Positions 37,540 to 49,261 of a stretch of DNA of 64,000 nucleotides are shown piece after piece. A program made the translations under genes and the position numbers. The first letter of the stretch is position 1, and each line of letters starts with the position of its first letter. The notes beneath the pieces are model-generated. The model saw only the letters and a program-made list of their open reading frames with translations. It ran no database searches and was not told where the DNA came from. The DNA is from Odontesthes bonariensis (taxonomy: Eukaryota > Chordata > Actinopteri > Atheriniformes > Atherinopsidae): contig NC_134529.1 of NCBI RefSeq assembly GCF_027942865.1, positions 18,218,467 to 18,282,466 of the forward strand. Reading direction: 5' to 3'.

Positions 37540-39754
37540 TCACCCGTGAACCAGCGACACCCCGTGGTGCAAAGCTCGCTTCCACATGTAGTATGTAGAG
37601 CGTGCAGTGAATGGAAAGTAAGACCGGAATTCTTTAAACGTAGGGAAGGATTTCTCCTCGAAGCGTTGCTGCAGGAAGAGCTTAGCCTTGGCCTTAAAGT
37701 TGGCCAGAGCCACAACATCCATGGCAAACATCTGCTCATTTATGGGGGCCTTTCTGTGAAAGGTGTGCTTAGAGTGTGGGGCATCAAATGAATGTACGGT
37801 GGAACCGTTCAGATTCTCAGGGGTCTTAACAAATGGGGGCTCATTCTGAATCTCCACCGTCTTGTTTTCTGTTACTGTACTCTCCAGACTCTCTGGGACG
37901 TTGACCTGTGCACTCTGGGTGATCATCTTCTCCTCCTCTTCCTCCTCCTCCTCCTCCTCCTTTTTCTTCTTCTTCATCTTCATCTTAAGGTCGTGGCTGC
38001 TCCGCCAGAGCCAATAAAGGCAAGAGGACATGGATGGGAACTTGAGCTTGAACTTTATCAAGGACCATCTGGACTTCTGGACATGCAACTTTGCAGCTTC
38101 TCTGAGCTGTTTTTTACTTAAGTAGGCAAGCCTGAAACTTCTGTGTTTTTGCCTGCAGATTCTGGTTCTCGGCACGACGGCCTGAGGCAACACCGACCGA
38201 CTTTTTGGGCTTTGGCTCTTGTCAGCATCTGAGCTGTCTTCGCTGCTGCCCAGATTGCCTTTGTAGCCCCTGTTAAAGAGCATGGCTTCCCTCCTCCAGT
38301 TATAGTAGGTTGATCTTGAGATTCCTGGGAAGTTTCTCTTGAAAATCCTAAAGGGGAAGGAGGTGTTTGCGGCAATGCACTGCTGCAGACAGCGCTTAGC
38401 TTCCTGCATGTGTGCTACATTCTGAGCCCGCTCCACATCAAGCCGGCTGAGGCTGAGGCCGAACATGCCGGCCACGCTGTCATGGTGGTCCGACTCATCG
38501 TGCTCTGCTTCTGGAGATGACCAGGCCTCCTGCTCCGTGCTCTCCCCAGGACTAATCTCTCCAGCTGAAGATGAGGTGGAGAGGTTTCCTCCGGATTTGA
38601 TGAGCTCATGTTTCCAGTTATAGTACGATGACCTCGAGATCTCAGGAAAGAACTGTTTAAACTGGTGCAATGGGATGAGTCTGCCCTCCAAGTAGCAAGC
38701 CTGCAGGAAATACTTAGCCTCATATCTTGCTGCAGACTTTTTGCAGTGTTCCTGCGTCTGCCTCTTCCAGCGGTAGAAGGTTCTCTTGGTGATGTTGTAC
38801 TTGTCCTTCAGACTTGGGTAAGAAAGCTGCGCATCCTGGTTCAGCTCTTCCTGGCTTTTGAGTTGGGACGCCCTCTGCTCACCATCAGGGCTTCCAAAAG
38901 TGTGCACACCTGTCTGAACAAGGGCGACAAAATAGTTCGGCCTGAACAGTAGCTCAGACTGCAGCTCCCCGGACCACATTACGTGTATGGTTTGCGGCTC
39001 GGAGTCTTCGGGCCAGGTCCTGGGGCGTATGAGTCGGTTGAAATAGGGTCTGATCTTGAGGTTGAACATGGGGTAGATGGAGTAGATGTTGAACTGAAGG
39101 ACTGATGATAGGGCATACAAATGCCACATGTTAGCGAAGGAGCCGGGGAAGCATGAAGCGTTAACATCTGCGTCGAAGATGGCCTCCAAGACCGTTACAG
39201 GTAGGTTGAGCATATCCTCAGACTCTTCTGCGCACAAACTGAAGCGAACAGCCTGGAGCATCATTTTAGAATCAATCATCCCAGACAAGTAATACCTCTT
39301 CCACAGCACCATTTCCACTACGGTTCGTACCTGTGAGGGGCAACATTCATGGCATCAGTGTCACAGTCATTAAATAGCCATACAAACCAATAAACAGTAC
39401 TACAGTATACATTTTAAGCCCAGTGTGGACCGCTCTACTAACCTGGAGCTCCAAGCTAAGTCCGGTGTTCCCCACAAGCAGCATGCTCACGGCATCAAAC
39501 AGCAAGTTGCCTTCTCCGTTACACTTCAGAGGCAGGAGTCCTCCAGGTGCGTCAGCTGGGTATAAACCACGAGCTGTGTCGTCCAGACTAGCCCACCTGG
39601 CGAAATCCTGACAGGGGGCTTTGGGAAGCTGGAAGGGAGCGAGGACCTGCTCGACTTCGTGGGCCACTCTGGTCACAGCATCCAGGCCAGAGCTCTCAGT
39701 GGCCTCCTGAAGCTCCCGCAGGACGGACAGAACGGTTTCCTTCCTCTGGATCAT
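37540..39754 (-). CDS. vrtn: Vertnin
   Basis: Nuclear DNA-binding regulator known for controlling vertebral number in mammals and for affecting Notch signalling. Two coding exons: 39754-39443 (104 codons) and 39330-37540, joined across a 112-bp intron (donor GTTAGT, acceptor CACAG) in phase 0. The product is 700 aa, close to the usual ~700. The start is taken at MIQRKETVLSVLRELQ by family alignment; an in-frame ATG five codons upstream (39769) is possible. Residues about 75-245 form an OTU-like fold with GEGNLLFDA at 80-88, where the protease cysteine is replaced by Leu84, and NYF (Asn236) where the histidine is expected. A motif of the form FPxxSRSxYYxWKR recurs at about 305-347, 414-454, 513-551 (degenerate) and 648-694, with a shorter relative at 274-294. 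A Lys/Glu tract lies at 553-572. Confidence 0.96.
37930..37959 (-). repeat. Coding Glu-repeat in vertnin
   Basis: Ten consecutive Glu codons (residues 562-571), nearly all GAG, preceded by a Lys-rich run. Trinucleotide repeats of this kind tend to vary in length. The tract sits between the third and fourth repeated motifs, in a likely disordered linker. Confidence 0.9.
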
Positions 39755-40340
39755 ACTGGCCGGCCTCATGAGAGCTGCAAAAGAGACAAGAGGAGAAAAC
39801 GGATGATTGGAGCGTATTTCCCTGCTTCAGTGGTAGAAATTCAACGGTAAAAATATGGTAGAAATTTGCTCATGCCTAAGGAAAAAATATCTGCAGAATT
39901 AAGAATTAAATAATATAAATGGCATTTTAAAGCATTTTCTCTCATAATGAATGAATGATGTGCTTTGTTTACATCTCACACAATAGAGTGTGTAATGTAA
40001 GTTGTTTTCAGTGCAAGAAAACTAACACAGATCACATGCATAGTCACTGTCTGGAATAATAACAGCTACTGCGGGCTGCTTCTTCATTTACAGCAGAACA
40101 TCCAGCGCCTGTCTTCACCAAAACTAACTCCATATCCCTCACAACGCTGAAAGAACAGGAGGGGGGAACTATTAATCTCTTACCTGGGCGTCCAGAAACT
40201 AACAAGAGTCTCGTGGAAAGACGCGCAGTCGCGGCGGAGGGTTTCACCGTTCAAGTATTGACCTCACACTGAGAGTTTTAGTCCATGGCGCCCAGCTCAG
40301 CCTCCGGAGAGTCCCGTCCTGCAGTGCGCGCAGGAGATTT
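39755..40340 (-). promoter_or_regulatory. Vertnin 5' UTR and promoter region
   Basis: A splice acceptor (TTTTGCAG, ending at 39775) lies six bases before the ATG at 39769, so the coding exon is preceded by a spliced noncoding exon. A matching donor (CCCAG followed by GTAAGAG) is at 40184, suggesting a 5' noncoding exon from 40184 up to about 40300-40340. The frame upstream of this donor has no ATG and hits a TGA, so it is not coding. The transcription start is inferred, not seen. Confidence 0.5.
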
Positions 40341-41520
40341 CGGAGAATGATAAGAGGCACCTCCCATCAGGAAATTGTCAATCGCCGATCCGCTGTTTTT
40401 TTTTTCTTTTTTCTTTTTTGTCTCAGCTTTGTGAAACACCTCCCTTTGCCCTCCTCCTCCTCCTCCTCTTCCTCCTCCTCCTCCACCATCACTTTGCGTT
40501 GAGCCAGGGTCAATTTCAATGTGAAGTGTTAACAAAAGCCAATGTGTCAGGGGCCCTCGCGGGGGGAGCCCTATCCCTCCCCGCGGGGTCGGCAGGTATC
40601 GGTGCTTTTTACGTGTTGTCAACACGTTTTTTTTTTTTTTTTTTGCTCCTCTTTGGCAAAGCCAAATTCACACGTCAACAGTTCACTTTCAAGGTTGTTT
40701 GTCAAGTTTGCAGTCAGTGCTTCTTTCTGTGCCACATACAGATCTCCCTCGTGTTTGTGCTGCCGAGTAAATGTTGACATCTATGTTTGAGATTTTCTTT
40801 ATTGCTTGGCGTACTTCACTGCAATATATATATTTTTGATGTATTATATATATATATATATATAGATATATTGTTTTCCTCTTACGGTAACTATACAATG
40901 AGTGATTGAGTGATTCTTCTGGTCTGCACTCGCATGTAAGAGCAAGTTTGTTGATTAGAGTAAACATGTGTAGACAGGGTGTGGGCACAGGTTTTATGAG
41001 ACAAGAGGAAGGCCCCTGAGTTCCAGCTCAGATTGTTTCTTCACTGTATCACTTTTAACACCTCCTCTCCTGCCTTTTGCAGGATTTCAGTAATCAAGGC
41101 CTTTTGCTCCACACACGCACAACAATCCCAGCGACTGTCCCCCAACCCCCCACAAACCCATACTGTAGACCCTACTTTCTACACCTCTGACACACACATT
41201 TACACACTAGGGGACAGGAACATTTGGCCCCCACTGATTGGTCCACTCCAAGTCTTCGGCAGACAAGCTGGTGCCTGAGTTCACTGGGGTTCAAGGCTTT
41301 GGCCTAAATCTTATCAGCTATATGGACAATGTGTAAGTGTGGGTTTCCCATGTGGGGGGGGGGGTTGTGTATCTGACAGGCAAATAAAGACAATGCCAAT
41401 AGACACTCGAAAGATAGAAGGTCTGGCATTTGGTGTGTGAATGTCAGGTTCTTTCTTTGTCTTCGTATTTGCCTCCATTGTTAGCCTGTTTCAGAGGTTA
41501 CAGTCTGCCAAAAGTTCCTA
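40341..41520. other. Noncoding upstream of vertnin
   Basis: Holds a (CCT)n-rich tract at about 40450-40485, a T-run at about 40628-40644 and a (TA)n run at about 40845-40863. A G-run lies at about 41356-41365. No exon recognised. Confidence 0.55.
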
Positions 41521-42500
41521 AATATACAGTATTGTGCACAGGTTATGAGCCATTAATCATTTCTTTATATTTTGCTCTATTGTAATATTCTAAAGTGCCC
41601 TTGAGCAATAGTTCTTTAGGCTTTCTGAAAGGTCTGTAAAAGTTTTTCTTTTGACCCTGGCTGATTTTTCAATTTTTACTTGACCATTTTTATGTAGGAA
41701 TCTTTTAATACTGACCTATGAGTTATTCAAGCATAAAAAAAGGCACATAATTCATAGGATGAACCACTATTGTGTCTACACACAACAGAAAACCTATTTT
41801 AAATTGTATCTTTTGGCACTTTGTGACTTGCAGCCTTTTCCAATGATTCATCACTTGTTTCAGTTTCTTCAGTTGCATCTAGAGGGATGTCAAAGATAAC
41901 ACAGTTTGACAGTCATCAAATGGTACTTTTTTTTCACCAACAAGGGGTTTTCCAATAAGCTATTAGCTGAAAACTTATCTCAGCATGATGTGCACTGTAT
42001 TGAAAGAAAAACTTGAGGAAACCGGCAGACAAAAGAAGAAGTGGCAGGTCAAACAAAACTATCTACAGCAGGTGAACAGTATCTGAAAGTGATCTGGACT
42101 TTGATCCATCTACTGTTCCCTAAAGCCTCATCAAAACTGGTATCCACTGAAAGGTGGCTGTCAAGAAGCCTTTCTTAAGGAAGGGAAACAGAGAGAAAAG
42201 GCTGAGGTATGCCACATGAAACACGAAATGGAAGAGAACTGAAAATCAGTGGCGGCAGGTCTTATGGAGGGATGAATCCTCCCCAGACCTCAACGTTGTC
42301 GAAGCAGTGTGGGATCATCTTGACAGAGAACGGAACAAAAGGCGGCCAACATCCAAAGAAGAGTTTTGGGATGTCCCTCAAGAAGCCTGGAGAACTATTC
42401 CTGAAGACTACAAGAAAGCTTGTCTTAGAGGGTTCAGACTGTGTTGAAGAATAAAGAGGTTCATACCAAAGACTTTTAAGCTCGTTGGAATTGTACAAAC
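41521..42500 (+). mobile_element. Tc1-like transposon, internally deleted
   Basis: The 5' half parallels the relic at 33259-33690 block by block. From about 42100 it carries transposase remnants: GGCTGTCAAGAAGCC, then a frame reading RQVLWRDES at about 42258-42284 that continues directly into PDLNVVEAVWDHLDRE, NKRRPTSKEEFWDV and EAWRTIPEDY, ending at TGA 42447-42449. In intact Tc1 family members the DES and SPDLN motifs are separated by the catalytic core, so about 100-150 codons are missing at the junction. Upstream frameshifts and stops show it is dead. Confidence 0.8.
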
Positions 42501-43090
42501 TCTACTTGCTTCATTTACTATATTAGTAATAAACCAGAGTTTCATAGCCTTGTAGAGGTGTTTCATTGCAGACTCTCAGTCATGTGCAAACACATAGAAT
42601 ATGCAACAAGATACCGGATCTTCAGCTCTGAGTGTCAGGTAAATGCTACTAACCCCGATTTCATCTGTCTATCTCACATTCCTCTTTACTGACATCTTCT
42701 ATTCACATGGATGCCTTTCAAAAACATTTCAGAAAAGATGGTCTTCCTACATTCGTCTTTTACATCTGGTTTTCTGATAAAGATCTAAGTGAGTGAACAT
42801 GTTCAGAATCTGACTTACATCTGCTTGCACGGAATTAAAGCTTTTAACTTCTCCCGGCTCAGCTTCCTGACTGCATTCATCCCCCCTCTACCCTTTCTTC
42901 TTAATGTTTGTGTCTTCACCATCTCCTCAACCCCCACAGACTCTTGTCTAAAGCCAATCACACATCTTAGGTGTGTAGATTAGCTGTGCTGCACTGCACT
43001 GTGAACACAGTAGTGGGCTTGCTGTAAGCATTTAAAATGCAAATAGGGCAACACTGGGACCGGCTCCGGCAGTCTCTTACCTGCTGTGGC

Positions 43091-43171
<81 letters not shown>

Positions 43172-44680
43172 GTGTGTGCGTGTGTGTGTGAGCTCATGAG
43201 TGCAGGTGTGTGTATGCAAGGGGAAGTAAAGGGAGATGAGGATGGAAGCCAGTAGTGTACTCAACACGTAAATTTGATTTAGCCTGTTTGCACAGGCTAA
43301 AGAGATTAGCTTGTGCCCAACATGAAGTGCTGCATTTAGCTGCACAGCCTGGCCAAATGATGCCTTTGCACTTTGTCACCTGCAGAATATACTATGGAAA
43401 ATGCAGAAAATGCTAAGAAAACTCAAGTCTTGTCACACTTTTTATGAAATGTATCCAGTGTTCATTGGGTCACGTGTGACTGGTTTTGCAAAAATGCTTC
43501 CACTAACCACAGTTTTCACTGCAATCACTCAAAACAGTTCTTCAGTTGTATGGGCATTATGATGGACTCACATTGCTGTCAGACCAGATTTATCTATCGC
43601 TGCCATTGTGTTTTTGGCACAAATATTGTGCATTAAGATGATGCAGGGGAATAATGAACAGATGCTTGAGCAATCCGTGAAACAAACATGTTTGCTGGAG
43701 GAAAAAACCTATTCTCTATTCATCAGTAACAACTGACACTTTACTCCTATTAAAAGTACATTGCAAGAAATCCGTGTTCAGTTCTCTAAATTCTGTCACT
43801 GTAAAGGTTTTGAGTCAGAAAGAGTAATATCTGAAGACGTAAGGTAGCATAGAGCCTATACATAGACATTTGGTCTCTATAGGTACCCAAAAATCTCTGA
43901 ACTGACACCTTATTCATTCGTTTTTAGACTCAAAGTGAATTGAACAAGAATCAGTACGTTTGAAGAGTATGCGACCTCTAGTGGTCATCGGAGTAACTGC
44001 ATGTACATGTGAAAATGGCAGTCATTGAGTTGTCGATCGTGTTGCATAAAGATAAAGTGCTTTATCCTTTGCCATGATGATGCTTTAAACCTGACCAGGT
44101 TATGTCATTGCCTGAAGCCAACCAGGATATGACAAGGCTTTGTCATTACGTATTTTGTTTACATGTAAACCAAGGCCATCAACAAAATGGTGTCCATGAC
44201 ATGAGAGTGAGGATTTCGTTGTCAGAAGTATGTCTTTTAGTCCAAATGATGATTGTTTTCTAACACTAACCAAGTAGTTCAGTTTTCTAGGTCATAGTAA
44301 AGTGCTGTCGTGTTATTATCTGAACAAATCTCACAAGGGAAAATATATATATATACAATATTTGCACTATGTTGGTCTTGAACAAGTCTGAGTGTAAAAA
44401 AGTGCTGCATGTAACACGTCATCCAACCCCTCTCTTACCTACTTCTGAGGATTCTGTGGCTTGTTAAAGGATTAAGTTGAGAATGATGTGGAAATGCTAA
44501 CATGAATGGGTATTAAACAAATGACCACCACGATTGTATCAGCTGGAGGACTTGTTGACACAAACACTGGCATCAGATGATGATTTCAGTAAATGTGTCA
44601 TTTCTAAAAGTCTACATCTGATAAAGATTCAGGAAATGCACACGGACAAGTCACTCAATAAAAGAGCCTATACCATCTTT
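42501..44680. other. Noncoding, no gene recognised
   Basis: Contains the GT microsatellite listed separately and a short (TA)n near 44345. A minus-strand AATAAA near 44698 may end the transcript of the upstream Ig receptor gene. No exon recognised. Confidence 0.55.
43093..43190. repeat. (GT)n microsatellite
   Basis: About 98 bp of GT repeats, pure to about 43166 and then with two CG interruptions. The apparent long open frames across it on both strands are artefacts of the repeat. Confidence 0.97.
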
Positions 44681-44950
44681 ATCAAAAGGTTCATGATTTT
44701 ATTTTAGAGCTAAACTCGAATGGGTTTACAAGTACATGCCTTCATTTTCATACTATTCATACTATTCTTTAGCTATTTCACAGCTGAAGCCCTTTTTTAG
44801 CTCCCATCTCTAAAACTCCTGTGAAGCCATTTTGGAACTTAAAATTCCATTCCATGGAATTCCATTCCATATTAGCAACAGTCCATGGAGTTACATGGAG
44901 GTAGCACAGTTGGAGTTCATAATCAACAAAAAGAAATAGTGTGATTTACA

Positions 44951-46581
44951 CTATTTGTATCTGATACATGCATATTCTGTGGTTTCACACTCCTGGACCT
45001 GGACTGCTTCAGAGCTGACGGGGAGAATAATATCAGCGTAGATCACATCATCTGCATACATGACCTACACAGAAACACGCTCTTATTAACGTTCAATGCG
45101 ATTAAAGCCATCCAGATGAGATCATTCTCTATCTGATCTTAAAAAACTTACGTGGTTGGTATCGATCGTGTTACATGGCTCATGCGGCAGCTGGCGGCCT
45201 GAAACAAAAAAATGAAATGCATAAATTCCTGTTTGGCAACGCAGGACATTAAAGCACAACAGCATGTAAGCGACCGCCTCACAGACCACAAACCACAGTT
45301 GTCTAAGGTGACGCGAATGCTTACACGAGGGACGGCTTTCCATCACGGCTATTTCAAAAGAGCCTGCCCATAACTTAAGGACGTTTAGGAGAACTTACCG
45401 GCTCTTCTTCTGTTTACAGCAAATGCTGCAATCAGAGCTGTCAACACAACACATCCCACAACGCCCACGGCACCCCCAATTATGTCGCTGTTGCCACCTG
45501 AAGAAAAAGGAAATATACAGCATTAAAAATGGGGAAGTAATGTTGTGAAGTATTTTCTGATTTGCAATACCCAAATTTAGCTGAATTATGAAATATCTTA
45601 AATTGGTCGTTTTCCTATCCAGCTCCTGTCTAAGCTTTTCATTGAGGAAGGGAATACCTTGATGTTCTTTTTCTGGATTGACAAAAAAGCCTCTTCCGCT
45701 CCCTGTGAGCCCTGCAAAGAGAAAACGCACTTGTTGTGATTCGGTCTATTTACATGAACAGACAACAGGCTGGTTGTCAGCACCATCCCTGAACAGACCT
45801 GGCACTCTGACCCACACCGCCGCCGAACTCTGGCTTTGTTCGCCCACTGTCGCCTGGCACCTAAACTTCTTCCTTCCAGGACTTTGAAGAGCCAAAGTCA
45901 GCGTGACCTCACAAGGAGACCGCTGCTGGATCTGGTGTTGAGAGTCCGCGTGTATCTGAGCACCAGTTTCATCCACCCACATCAGAGTGATCTCTTGTTG
46001 CATCGGTGTGTAGCAGTGATCCTGCTCGAAGTAGGTGAAGAGGACACACTGCAGCGTCAACGTTTTGCCTGGTGTCAGGATGAACGTTGCAGCAGCTTTA
46101 GAAACTGAAGGGAAGAACGAAATGAAGTTATGCCACTGATTTGTCCCCCAAGCTTCTTTAATATGGCCCCACACAGTTATTCTTGACAGTGCTCACAATT
46201 GTGAGAGAGGATACCTGGGCTCGGTTGGCAGCGATGATGTCTGACATCCTCCTTTGTGAGATCCTCGATTTGGTAGGTGCACTTTGAGTCATCAAGCTGT
46301 GCTGCAGATGTCTGGATCTCCCCATTGCAGACTATAGCAATTTCACTATTTGCGATTGCGCTCAAATGCCATACATTATAGCAGAAATCTTTACCACACG
46401 GATATGTTAATATCAGACTATCTTCTCCATTTACACCTGTAGGGGAAAAAATGAGATTAAAAAAAAGAGGGACAACAGATAAAAGATCAAAAGACTGAGT
46501 TAGTAATTATTCCTTTACTTTACCTGTTCTGATCAAAGACAACAGCAGCAGCTTCATCACAAAGCGAACGGTTCCAGGCAT
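44951..46581 (-). CDS. Two-Ig-domain membrane receptor with ITIM and ITSM
   Basis: Seven exons give an unbroken 900-nt CDS (299 aa plus stop): 46581-46524, 46436-46215, 46104-45799, 45711-45658, 45497-45399, 45198-45152 and 45064-44951. Every junction has GT..AG and the first five introns are phase 1, as is usual for Ig genes. Domains: signal peptide 1-19 (LLLLSLI core); a short Ig-like domain 20-93 (Cys33, 38, 56, 72, 89); a C-type Ig domain 94-195 (Cys113, Trp136 in LMWVDETG, Cys176 in FRCQAT, plus Cys124 and Cys158); stalk 196-217; transmembrane helix about 219-241 followed by NRRR; tail with VIYADI (269-274, ITIM consensus) and TEYACI (291-296, ITSM consensus). I infer an inhibitory or SLAM-like leukocyte receptor. 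I do not recognise a named orthologue; LMWVDETG-type domains recur in fish immune-type receptors. Evidence is sequence-only, with no transcript support. Confidence 0.85.
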
Positions 46582-47424
46582 CCTGCGCGCAAATCTCCTT
46601 AGCGTGAAAAGGTACAACTGAGGTTCAGCGTTGTCACGCTTGGTGTCAAACAGAAATGTGACTTCCTGCATTTGTCAACATCCTCAACCTGCCGGCATGG
46701 AAAAAACTGACTGGTTTGCTGGACGTCTGAGTTGCAACATTCGTCCACATATCTTGCAGCAGAGTTTCAGACACAACGCCGCAGTTAAAAAGCCTTTTTT
46801 TTTTCAACTTTGTCTGCAAATATTTTTATGCTTTCGTTCCTGTTGCAGTTGTAATATAATATTTGTGTGAAATATACACCTCATGGGCTTTTTGACTTAT
46901 TTGAATAAGTAGATACATTTTTAAATGGAATGCAAATGTTGGTGTTTTATAGTTAGAATTCGATCATTTAGTAAATTAAATCAATAAATAAATCACACAA
47001 ATGATGCATATTCCAGATTGTTACCAATGTAAGCTTTAAAAGACTAAAAACTTGACGTAGAAGTGGGCCGTTCAACACAATATTCACCCAAGACAAAAGA
47101 AAACCCGAAAAGAAAAAGAAAAGTATGGCTTAAAAGGAAGAAATTGAGTGTTGTAGAATGGTACATTCAAAGCCCAATCACTGTAAACTGGTTTGTGTAT
47201 GTGAACTACTTTTATACATACTTTATATACTATATACTAACATATACTGTACATACAATACATAATATATATTGTTGGGTTAAATGTTAGCCTGTGCAAT
47301 TTGGGTGGATCTGTCTTTTGCAGTTTGCTGAACTTCTGTCTATCTTTACCTCTGAGAGACTCTCCCTCTATTAGGTGCTCTTTTTTAAGAAAAAAAAACT
47401 GGTTGCCAGTTAATCTAAGTTAAA

Positions 47425-47615
47425 AGTTTGCAGCTTTGTTGCCCTGTCCCAACTTTTTTTAGACACGTTGCTGCAATATGTGAATATTTTTCATTTGAAA
47501 AAATAGTTTCAATGTTTGATGTGTTTTCTATGTTCTATTGAGAATAAAATATTGGTTTATGACATTACAAAACTTTTGCTTGTTTTTATTTGCATTTTAC
47601 ATGGTTTGGGATCTT
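47425..47615. mobile_element. Tc1/mariner-type terminal fragment
   Basis: TTTGTTGCCCTGTCCCAACT, CACGTTGCTGCAATATG, AATAGTTTCAATGTTTGATG and GAGAATAAAATATTGGTTTA follow the same fish repeat consensus as 19815-20236, in the terminal noncoding part. No coding sequence remains. Confidence 0.55.
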
Positions 47616-49261
47616 TTTTTGTAAGAAAAGCAGGATTTTGCTCTTGAGAGATAAAATTCAAAAACAGTCTCAAGCAAAAGGAAGTGGTTGCAGCGCTCCC
47701 CTCTTGATGTCTGGAGAAATAAATAAAAAAATAGATATAAGCTCTCCGGGCAACCTTCAACAGAGCTGATTTGTATTCGGTCCTGCTTTGAGGGAGACGG
47801 CCGACTGTTTTTTTTAAAAAGATTTCGAAATCCGTGAGAAATCTTGTCTGTGCTGTCAGGAGAGATGACCTTCAGACCAAAACGGGAAGAAGAAAAGGAT
47901 TACAGAGAAGGGAGACAAATCCAGGGGAAGCTGTTAGAAACAGGGTTGTTTTTTTGACTTGTGTTTACAGTTTATCCTTTCATACATAGCGGCCTGTTCA
48001 GTAGATAGCTATTCAAGCACCATTTCTCTTGGCATACACGAGTTTCGAAACATCAAAGATGGTCGCCTCGTGAAAGCCAAGAGTAAGAGCATCTATATGC
48101 CCGCAACCAAGAGTGTATACAGTGTCTTTGCAATCTGACTTTTTATTCCACCTTTTATAGGTAATGGTGTTGACCACCATATTTTAAAGTGAGGCAGCCC
48201 TGGAACTCTGGCCTCGCCTCACTGAAACTTCCAGATGAAAAGCCAAACAGATCAGCATGCAGCCTTGTGCAACTTTGAGCCCTGGGTGCTCTGCCAAAGT
48301 TTTATACCGGAGCTCAGTCAATGAATTTCTTGCATCATGCCAGAAATATGGACTTTTTGAAGAAACATAGCATAGCTGTGACTTGTGTGAGGAGACTTTC
48401 TGGAGAGTCACAGAGGACTCTTCTCTTCGAGAAGGCAGGCAGAGCTTAGCTTGTCCTTGTTTTTTGGTCTTTTGTTTCATCATTTCCTTTGAAAAGTGCG
48501 TTAGAGTCGGCGTTGCTGTAATTCTGCTGATCGCTTCGTCTCTTTTCTGTCTTTGGTGAGTTTGAGTCCCAGGTTCGCTAATGAGACAAAGCTTGAGCGG
48601 AATTCCCCTGCCTTGACTGCACTCGTCCATTTTGTGGTAGCACAACAGCAGATTGGAACTCATACCCAGATGCCAACTAATGGGATTACTCTATCATGAC
48701 GAGTTCAGTCAGATAAGTAGTTTATGACACCATGATTCAATCGGACCGCAGTTCGGTCAACATTTTGACCCTTTGCATTGATAACAGTCTGTGCCCCCCA
48801 TCTGCGCTTTGTGTTTGTGCTTAAACTGTCAGATTTATAAATAAATCTCCTCTGAAAAGAAAAAAACCTGTTTATTTTCAGCCATTTTGCTGTAGATTTG
48901 CCGCCGTGTTTGGGATCGTCGTCGTGTTTCGTGACCCAGTTTTTTTTAAGCTATCGGACTGATGGCCTCACTTTTGACTATGGAACACTTAGATTTACAA
49001 AATAGTGAGGATGAGTTGAACTCTCTATCACCCAGCAGGAAATTTTACCGAGCTACATGCACTGACCTGTTTCGCACTCACTCAAGACATCACACACTTG
49101 TCACAGGAACAACAGCAATGATATACAACCAACAAAACAACAGCAATGCTCTATACTCACTGATAAAACAGACATTGGATGTTATAAAAACCAAACCACC
49201 CAAGAACTAAACCTTTGTTTTTCTTTTTTTTAATTTAAAATCACATTTTATTTGCTTAAAA

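Noticed and set aside
40184-40247. N-terminal extension of vertnin through the upstream exon
   Set aside because: The frame joins correctly to the coding exon, but it opens with GTG rather than ATG and is preceded by an in-frame TGA, so it is more likely 5' UTR.
42967-43345. Open frames rich in His/Thr or Val/Cys
   Set aside because: Produced by the (GT)n microsatellite.
48184-48663. 159-codon minus-strand frame
   Set aside because: No domain, signal or splice context recognised; length is possible by chance in a 64-kb window.
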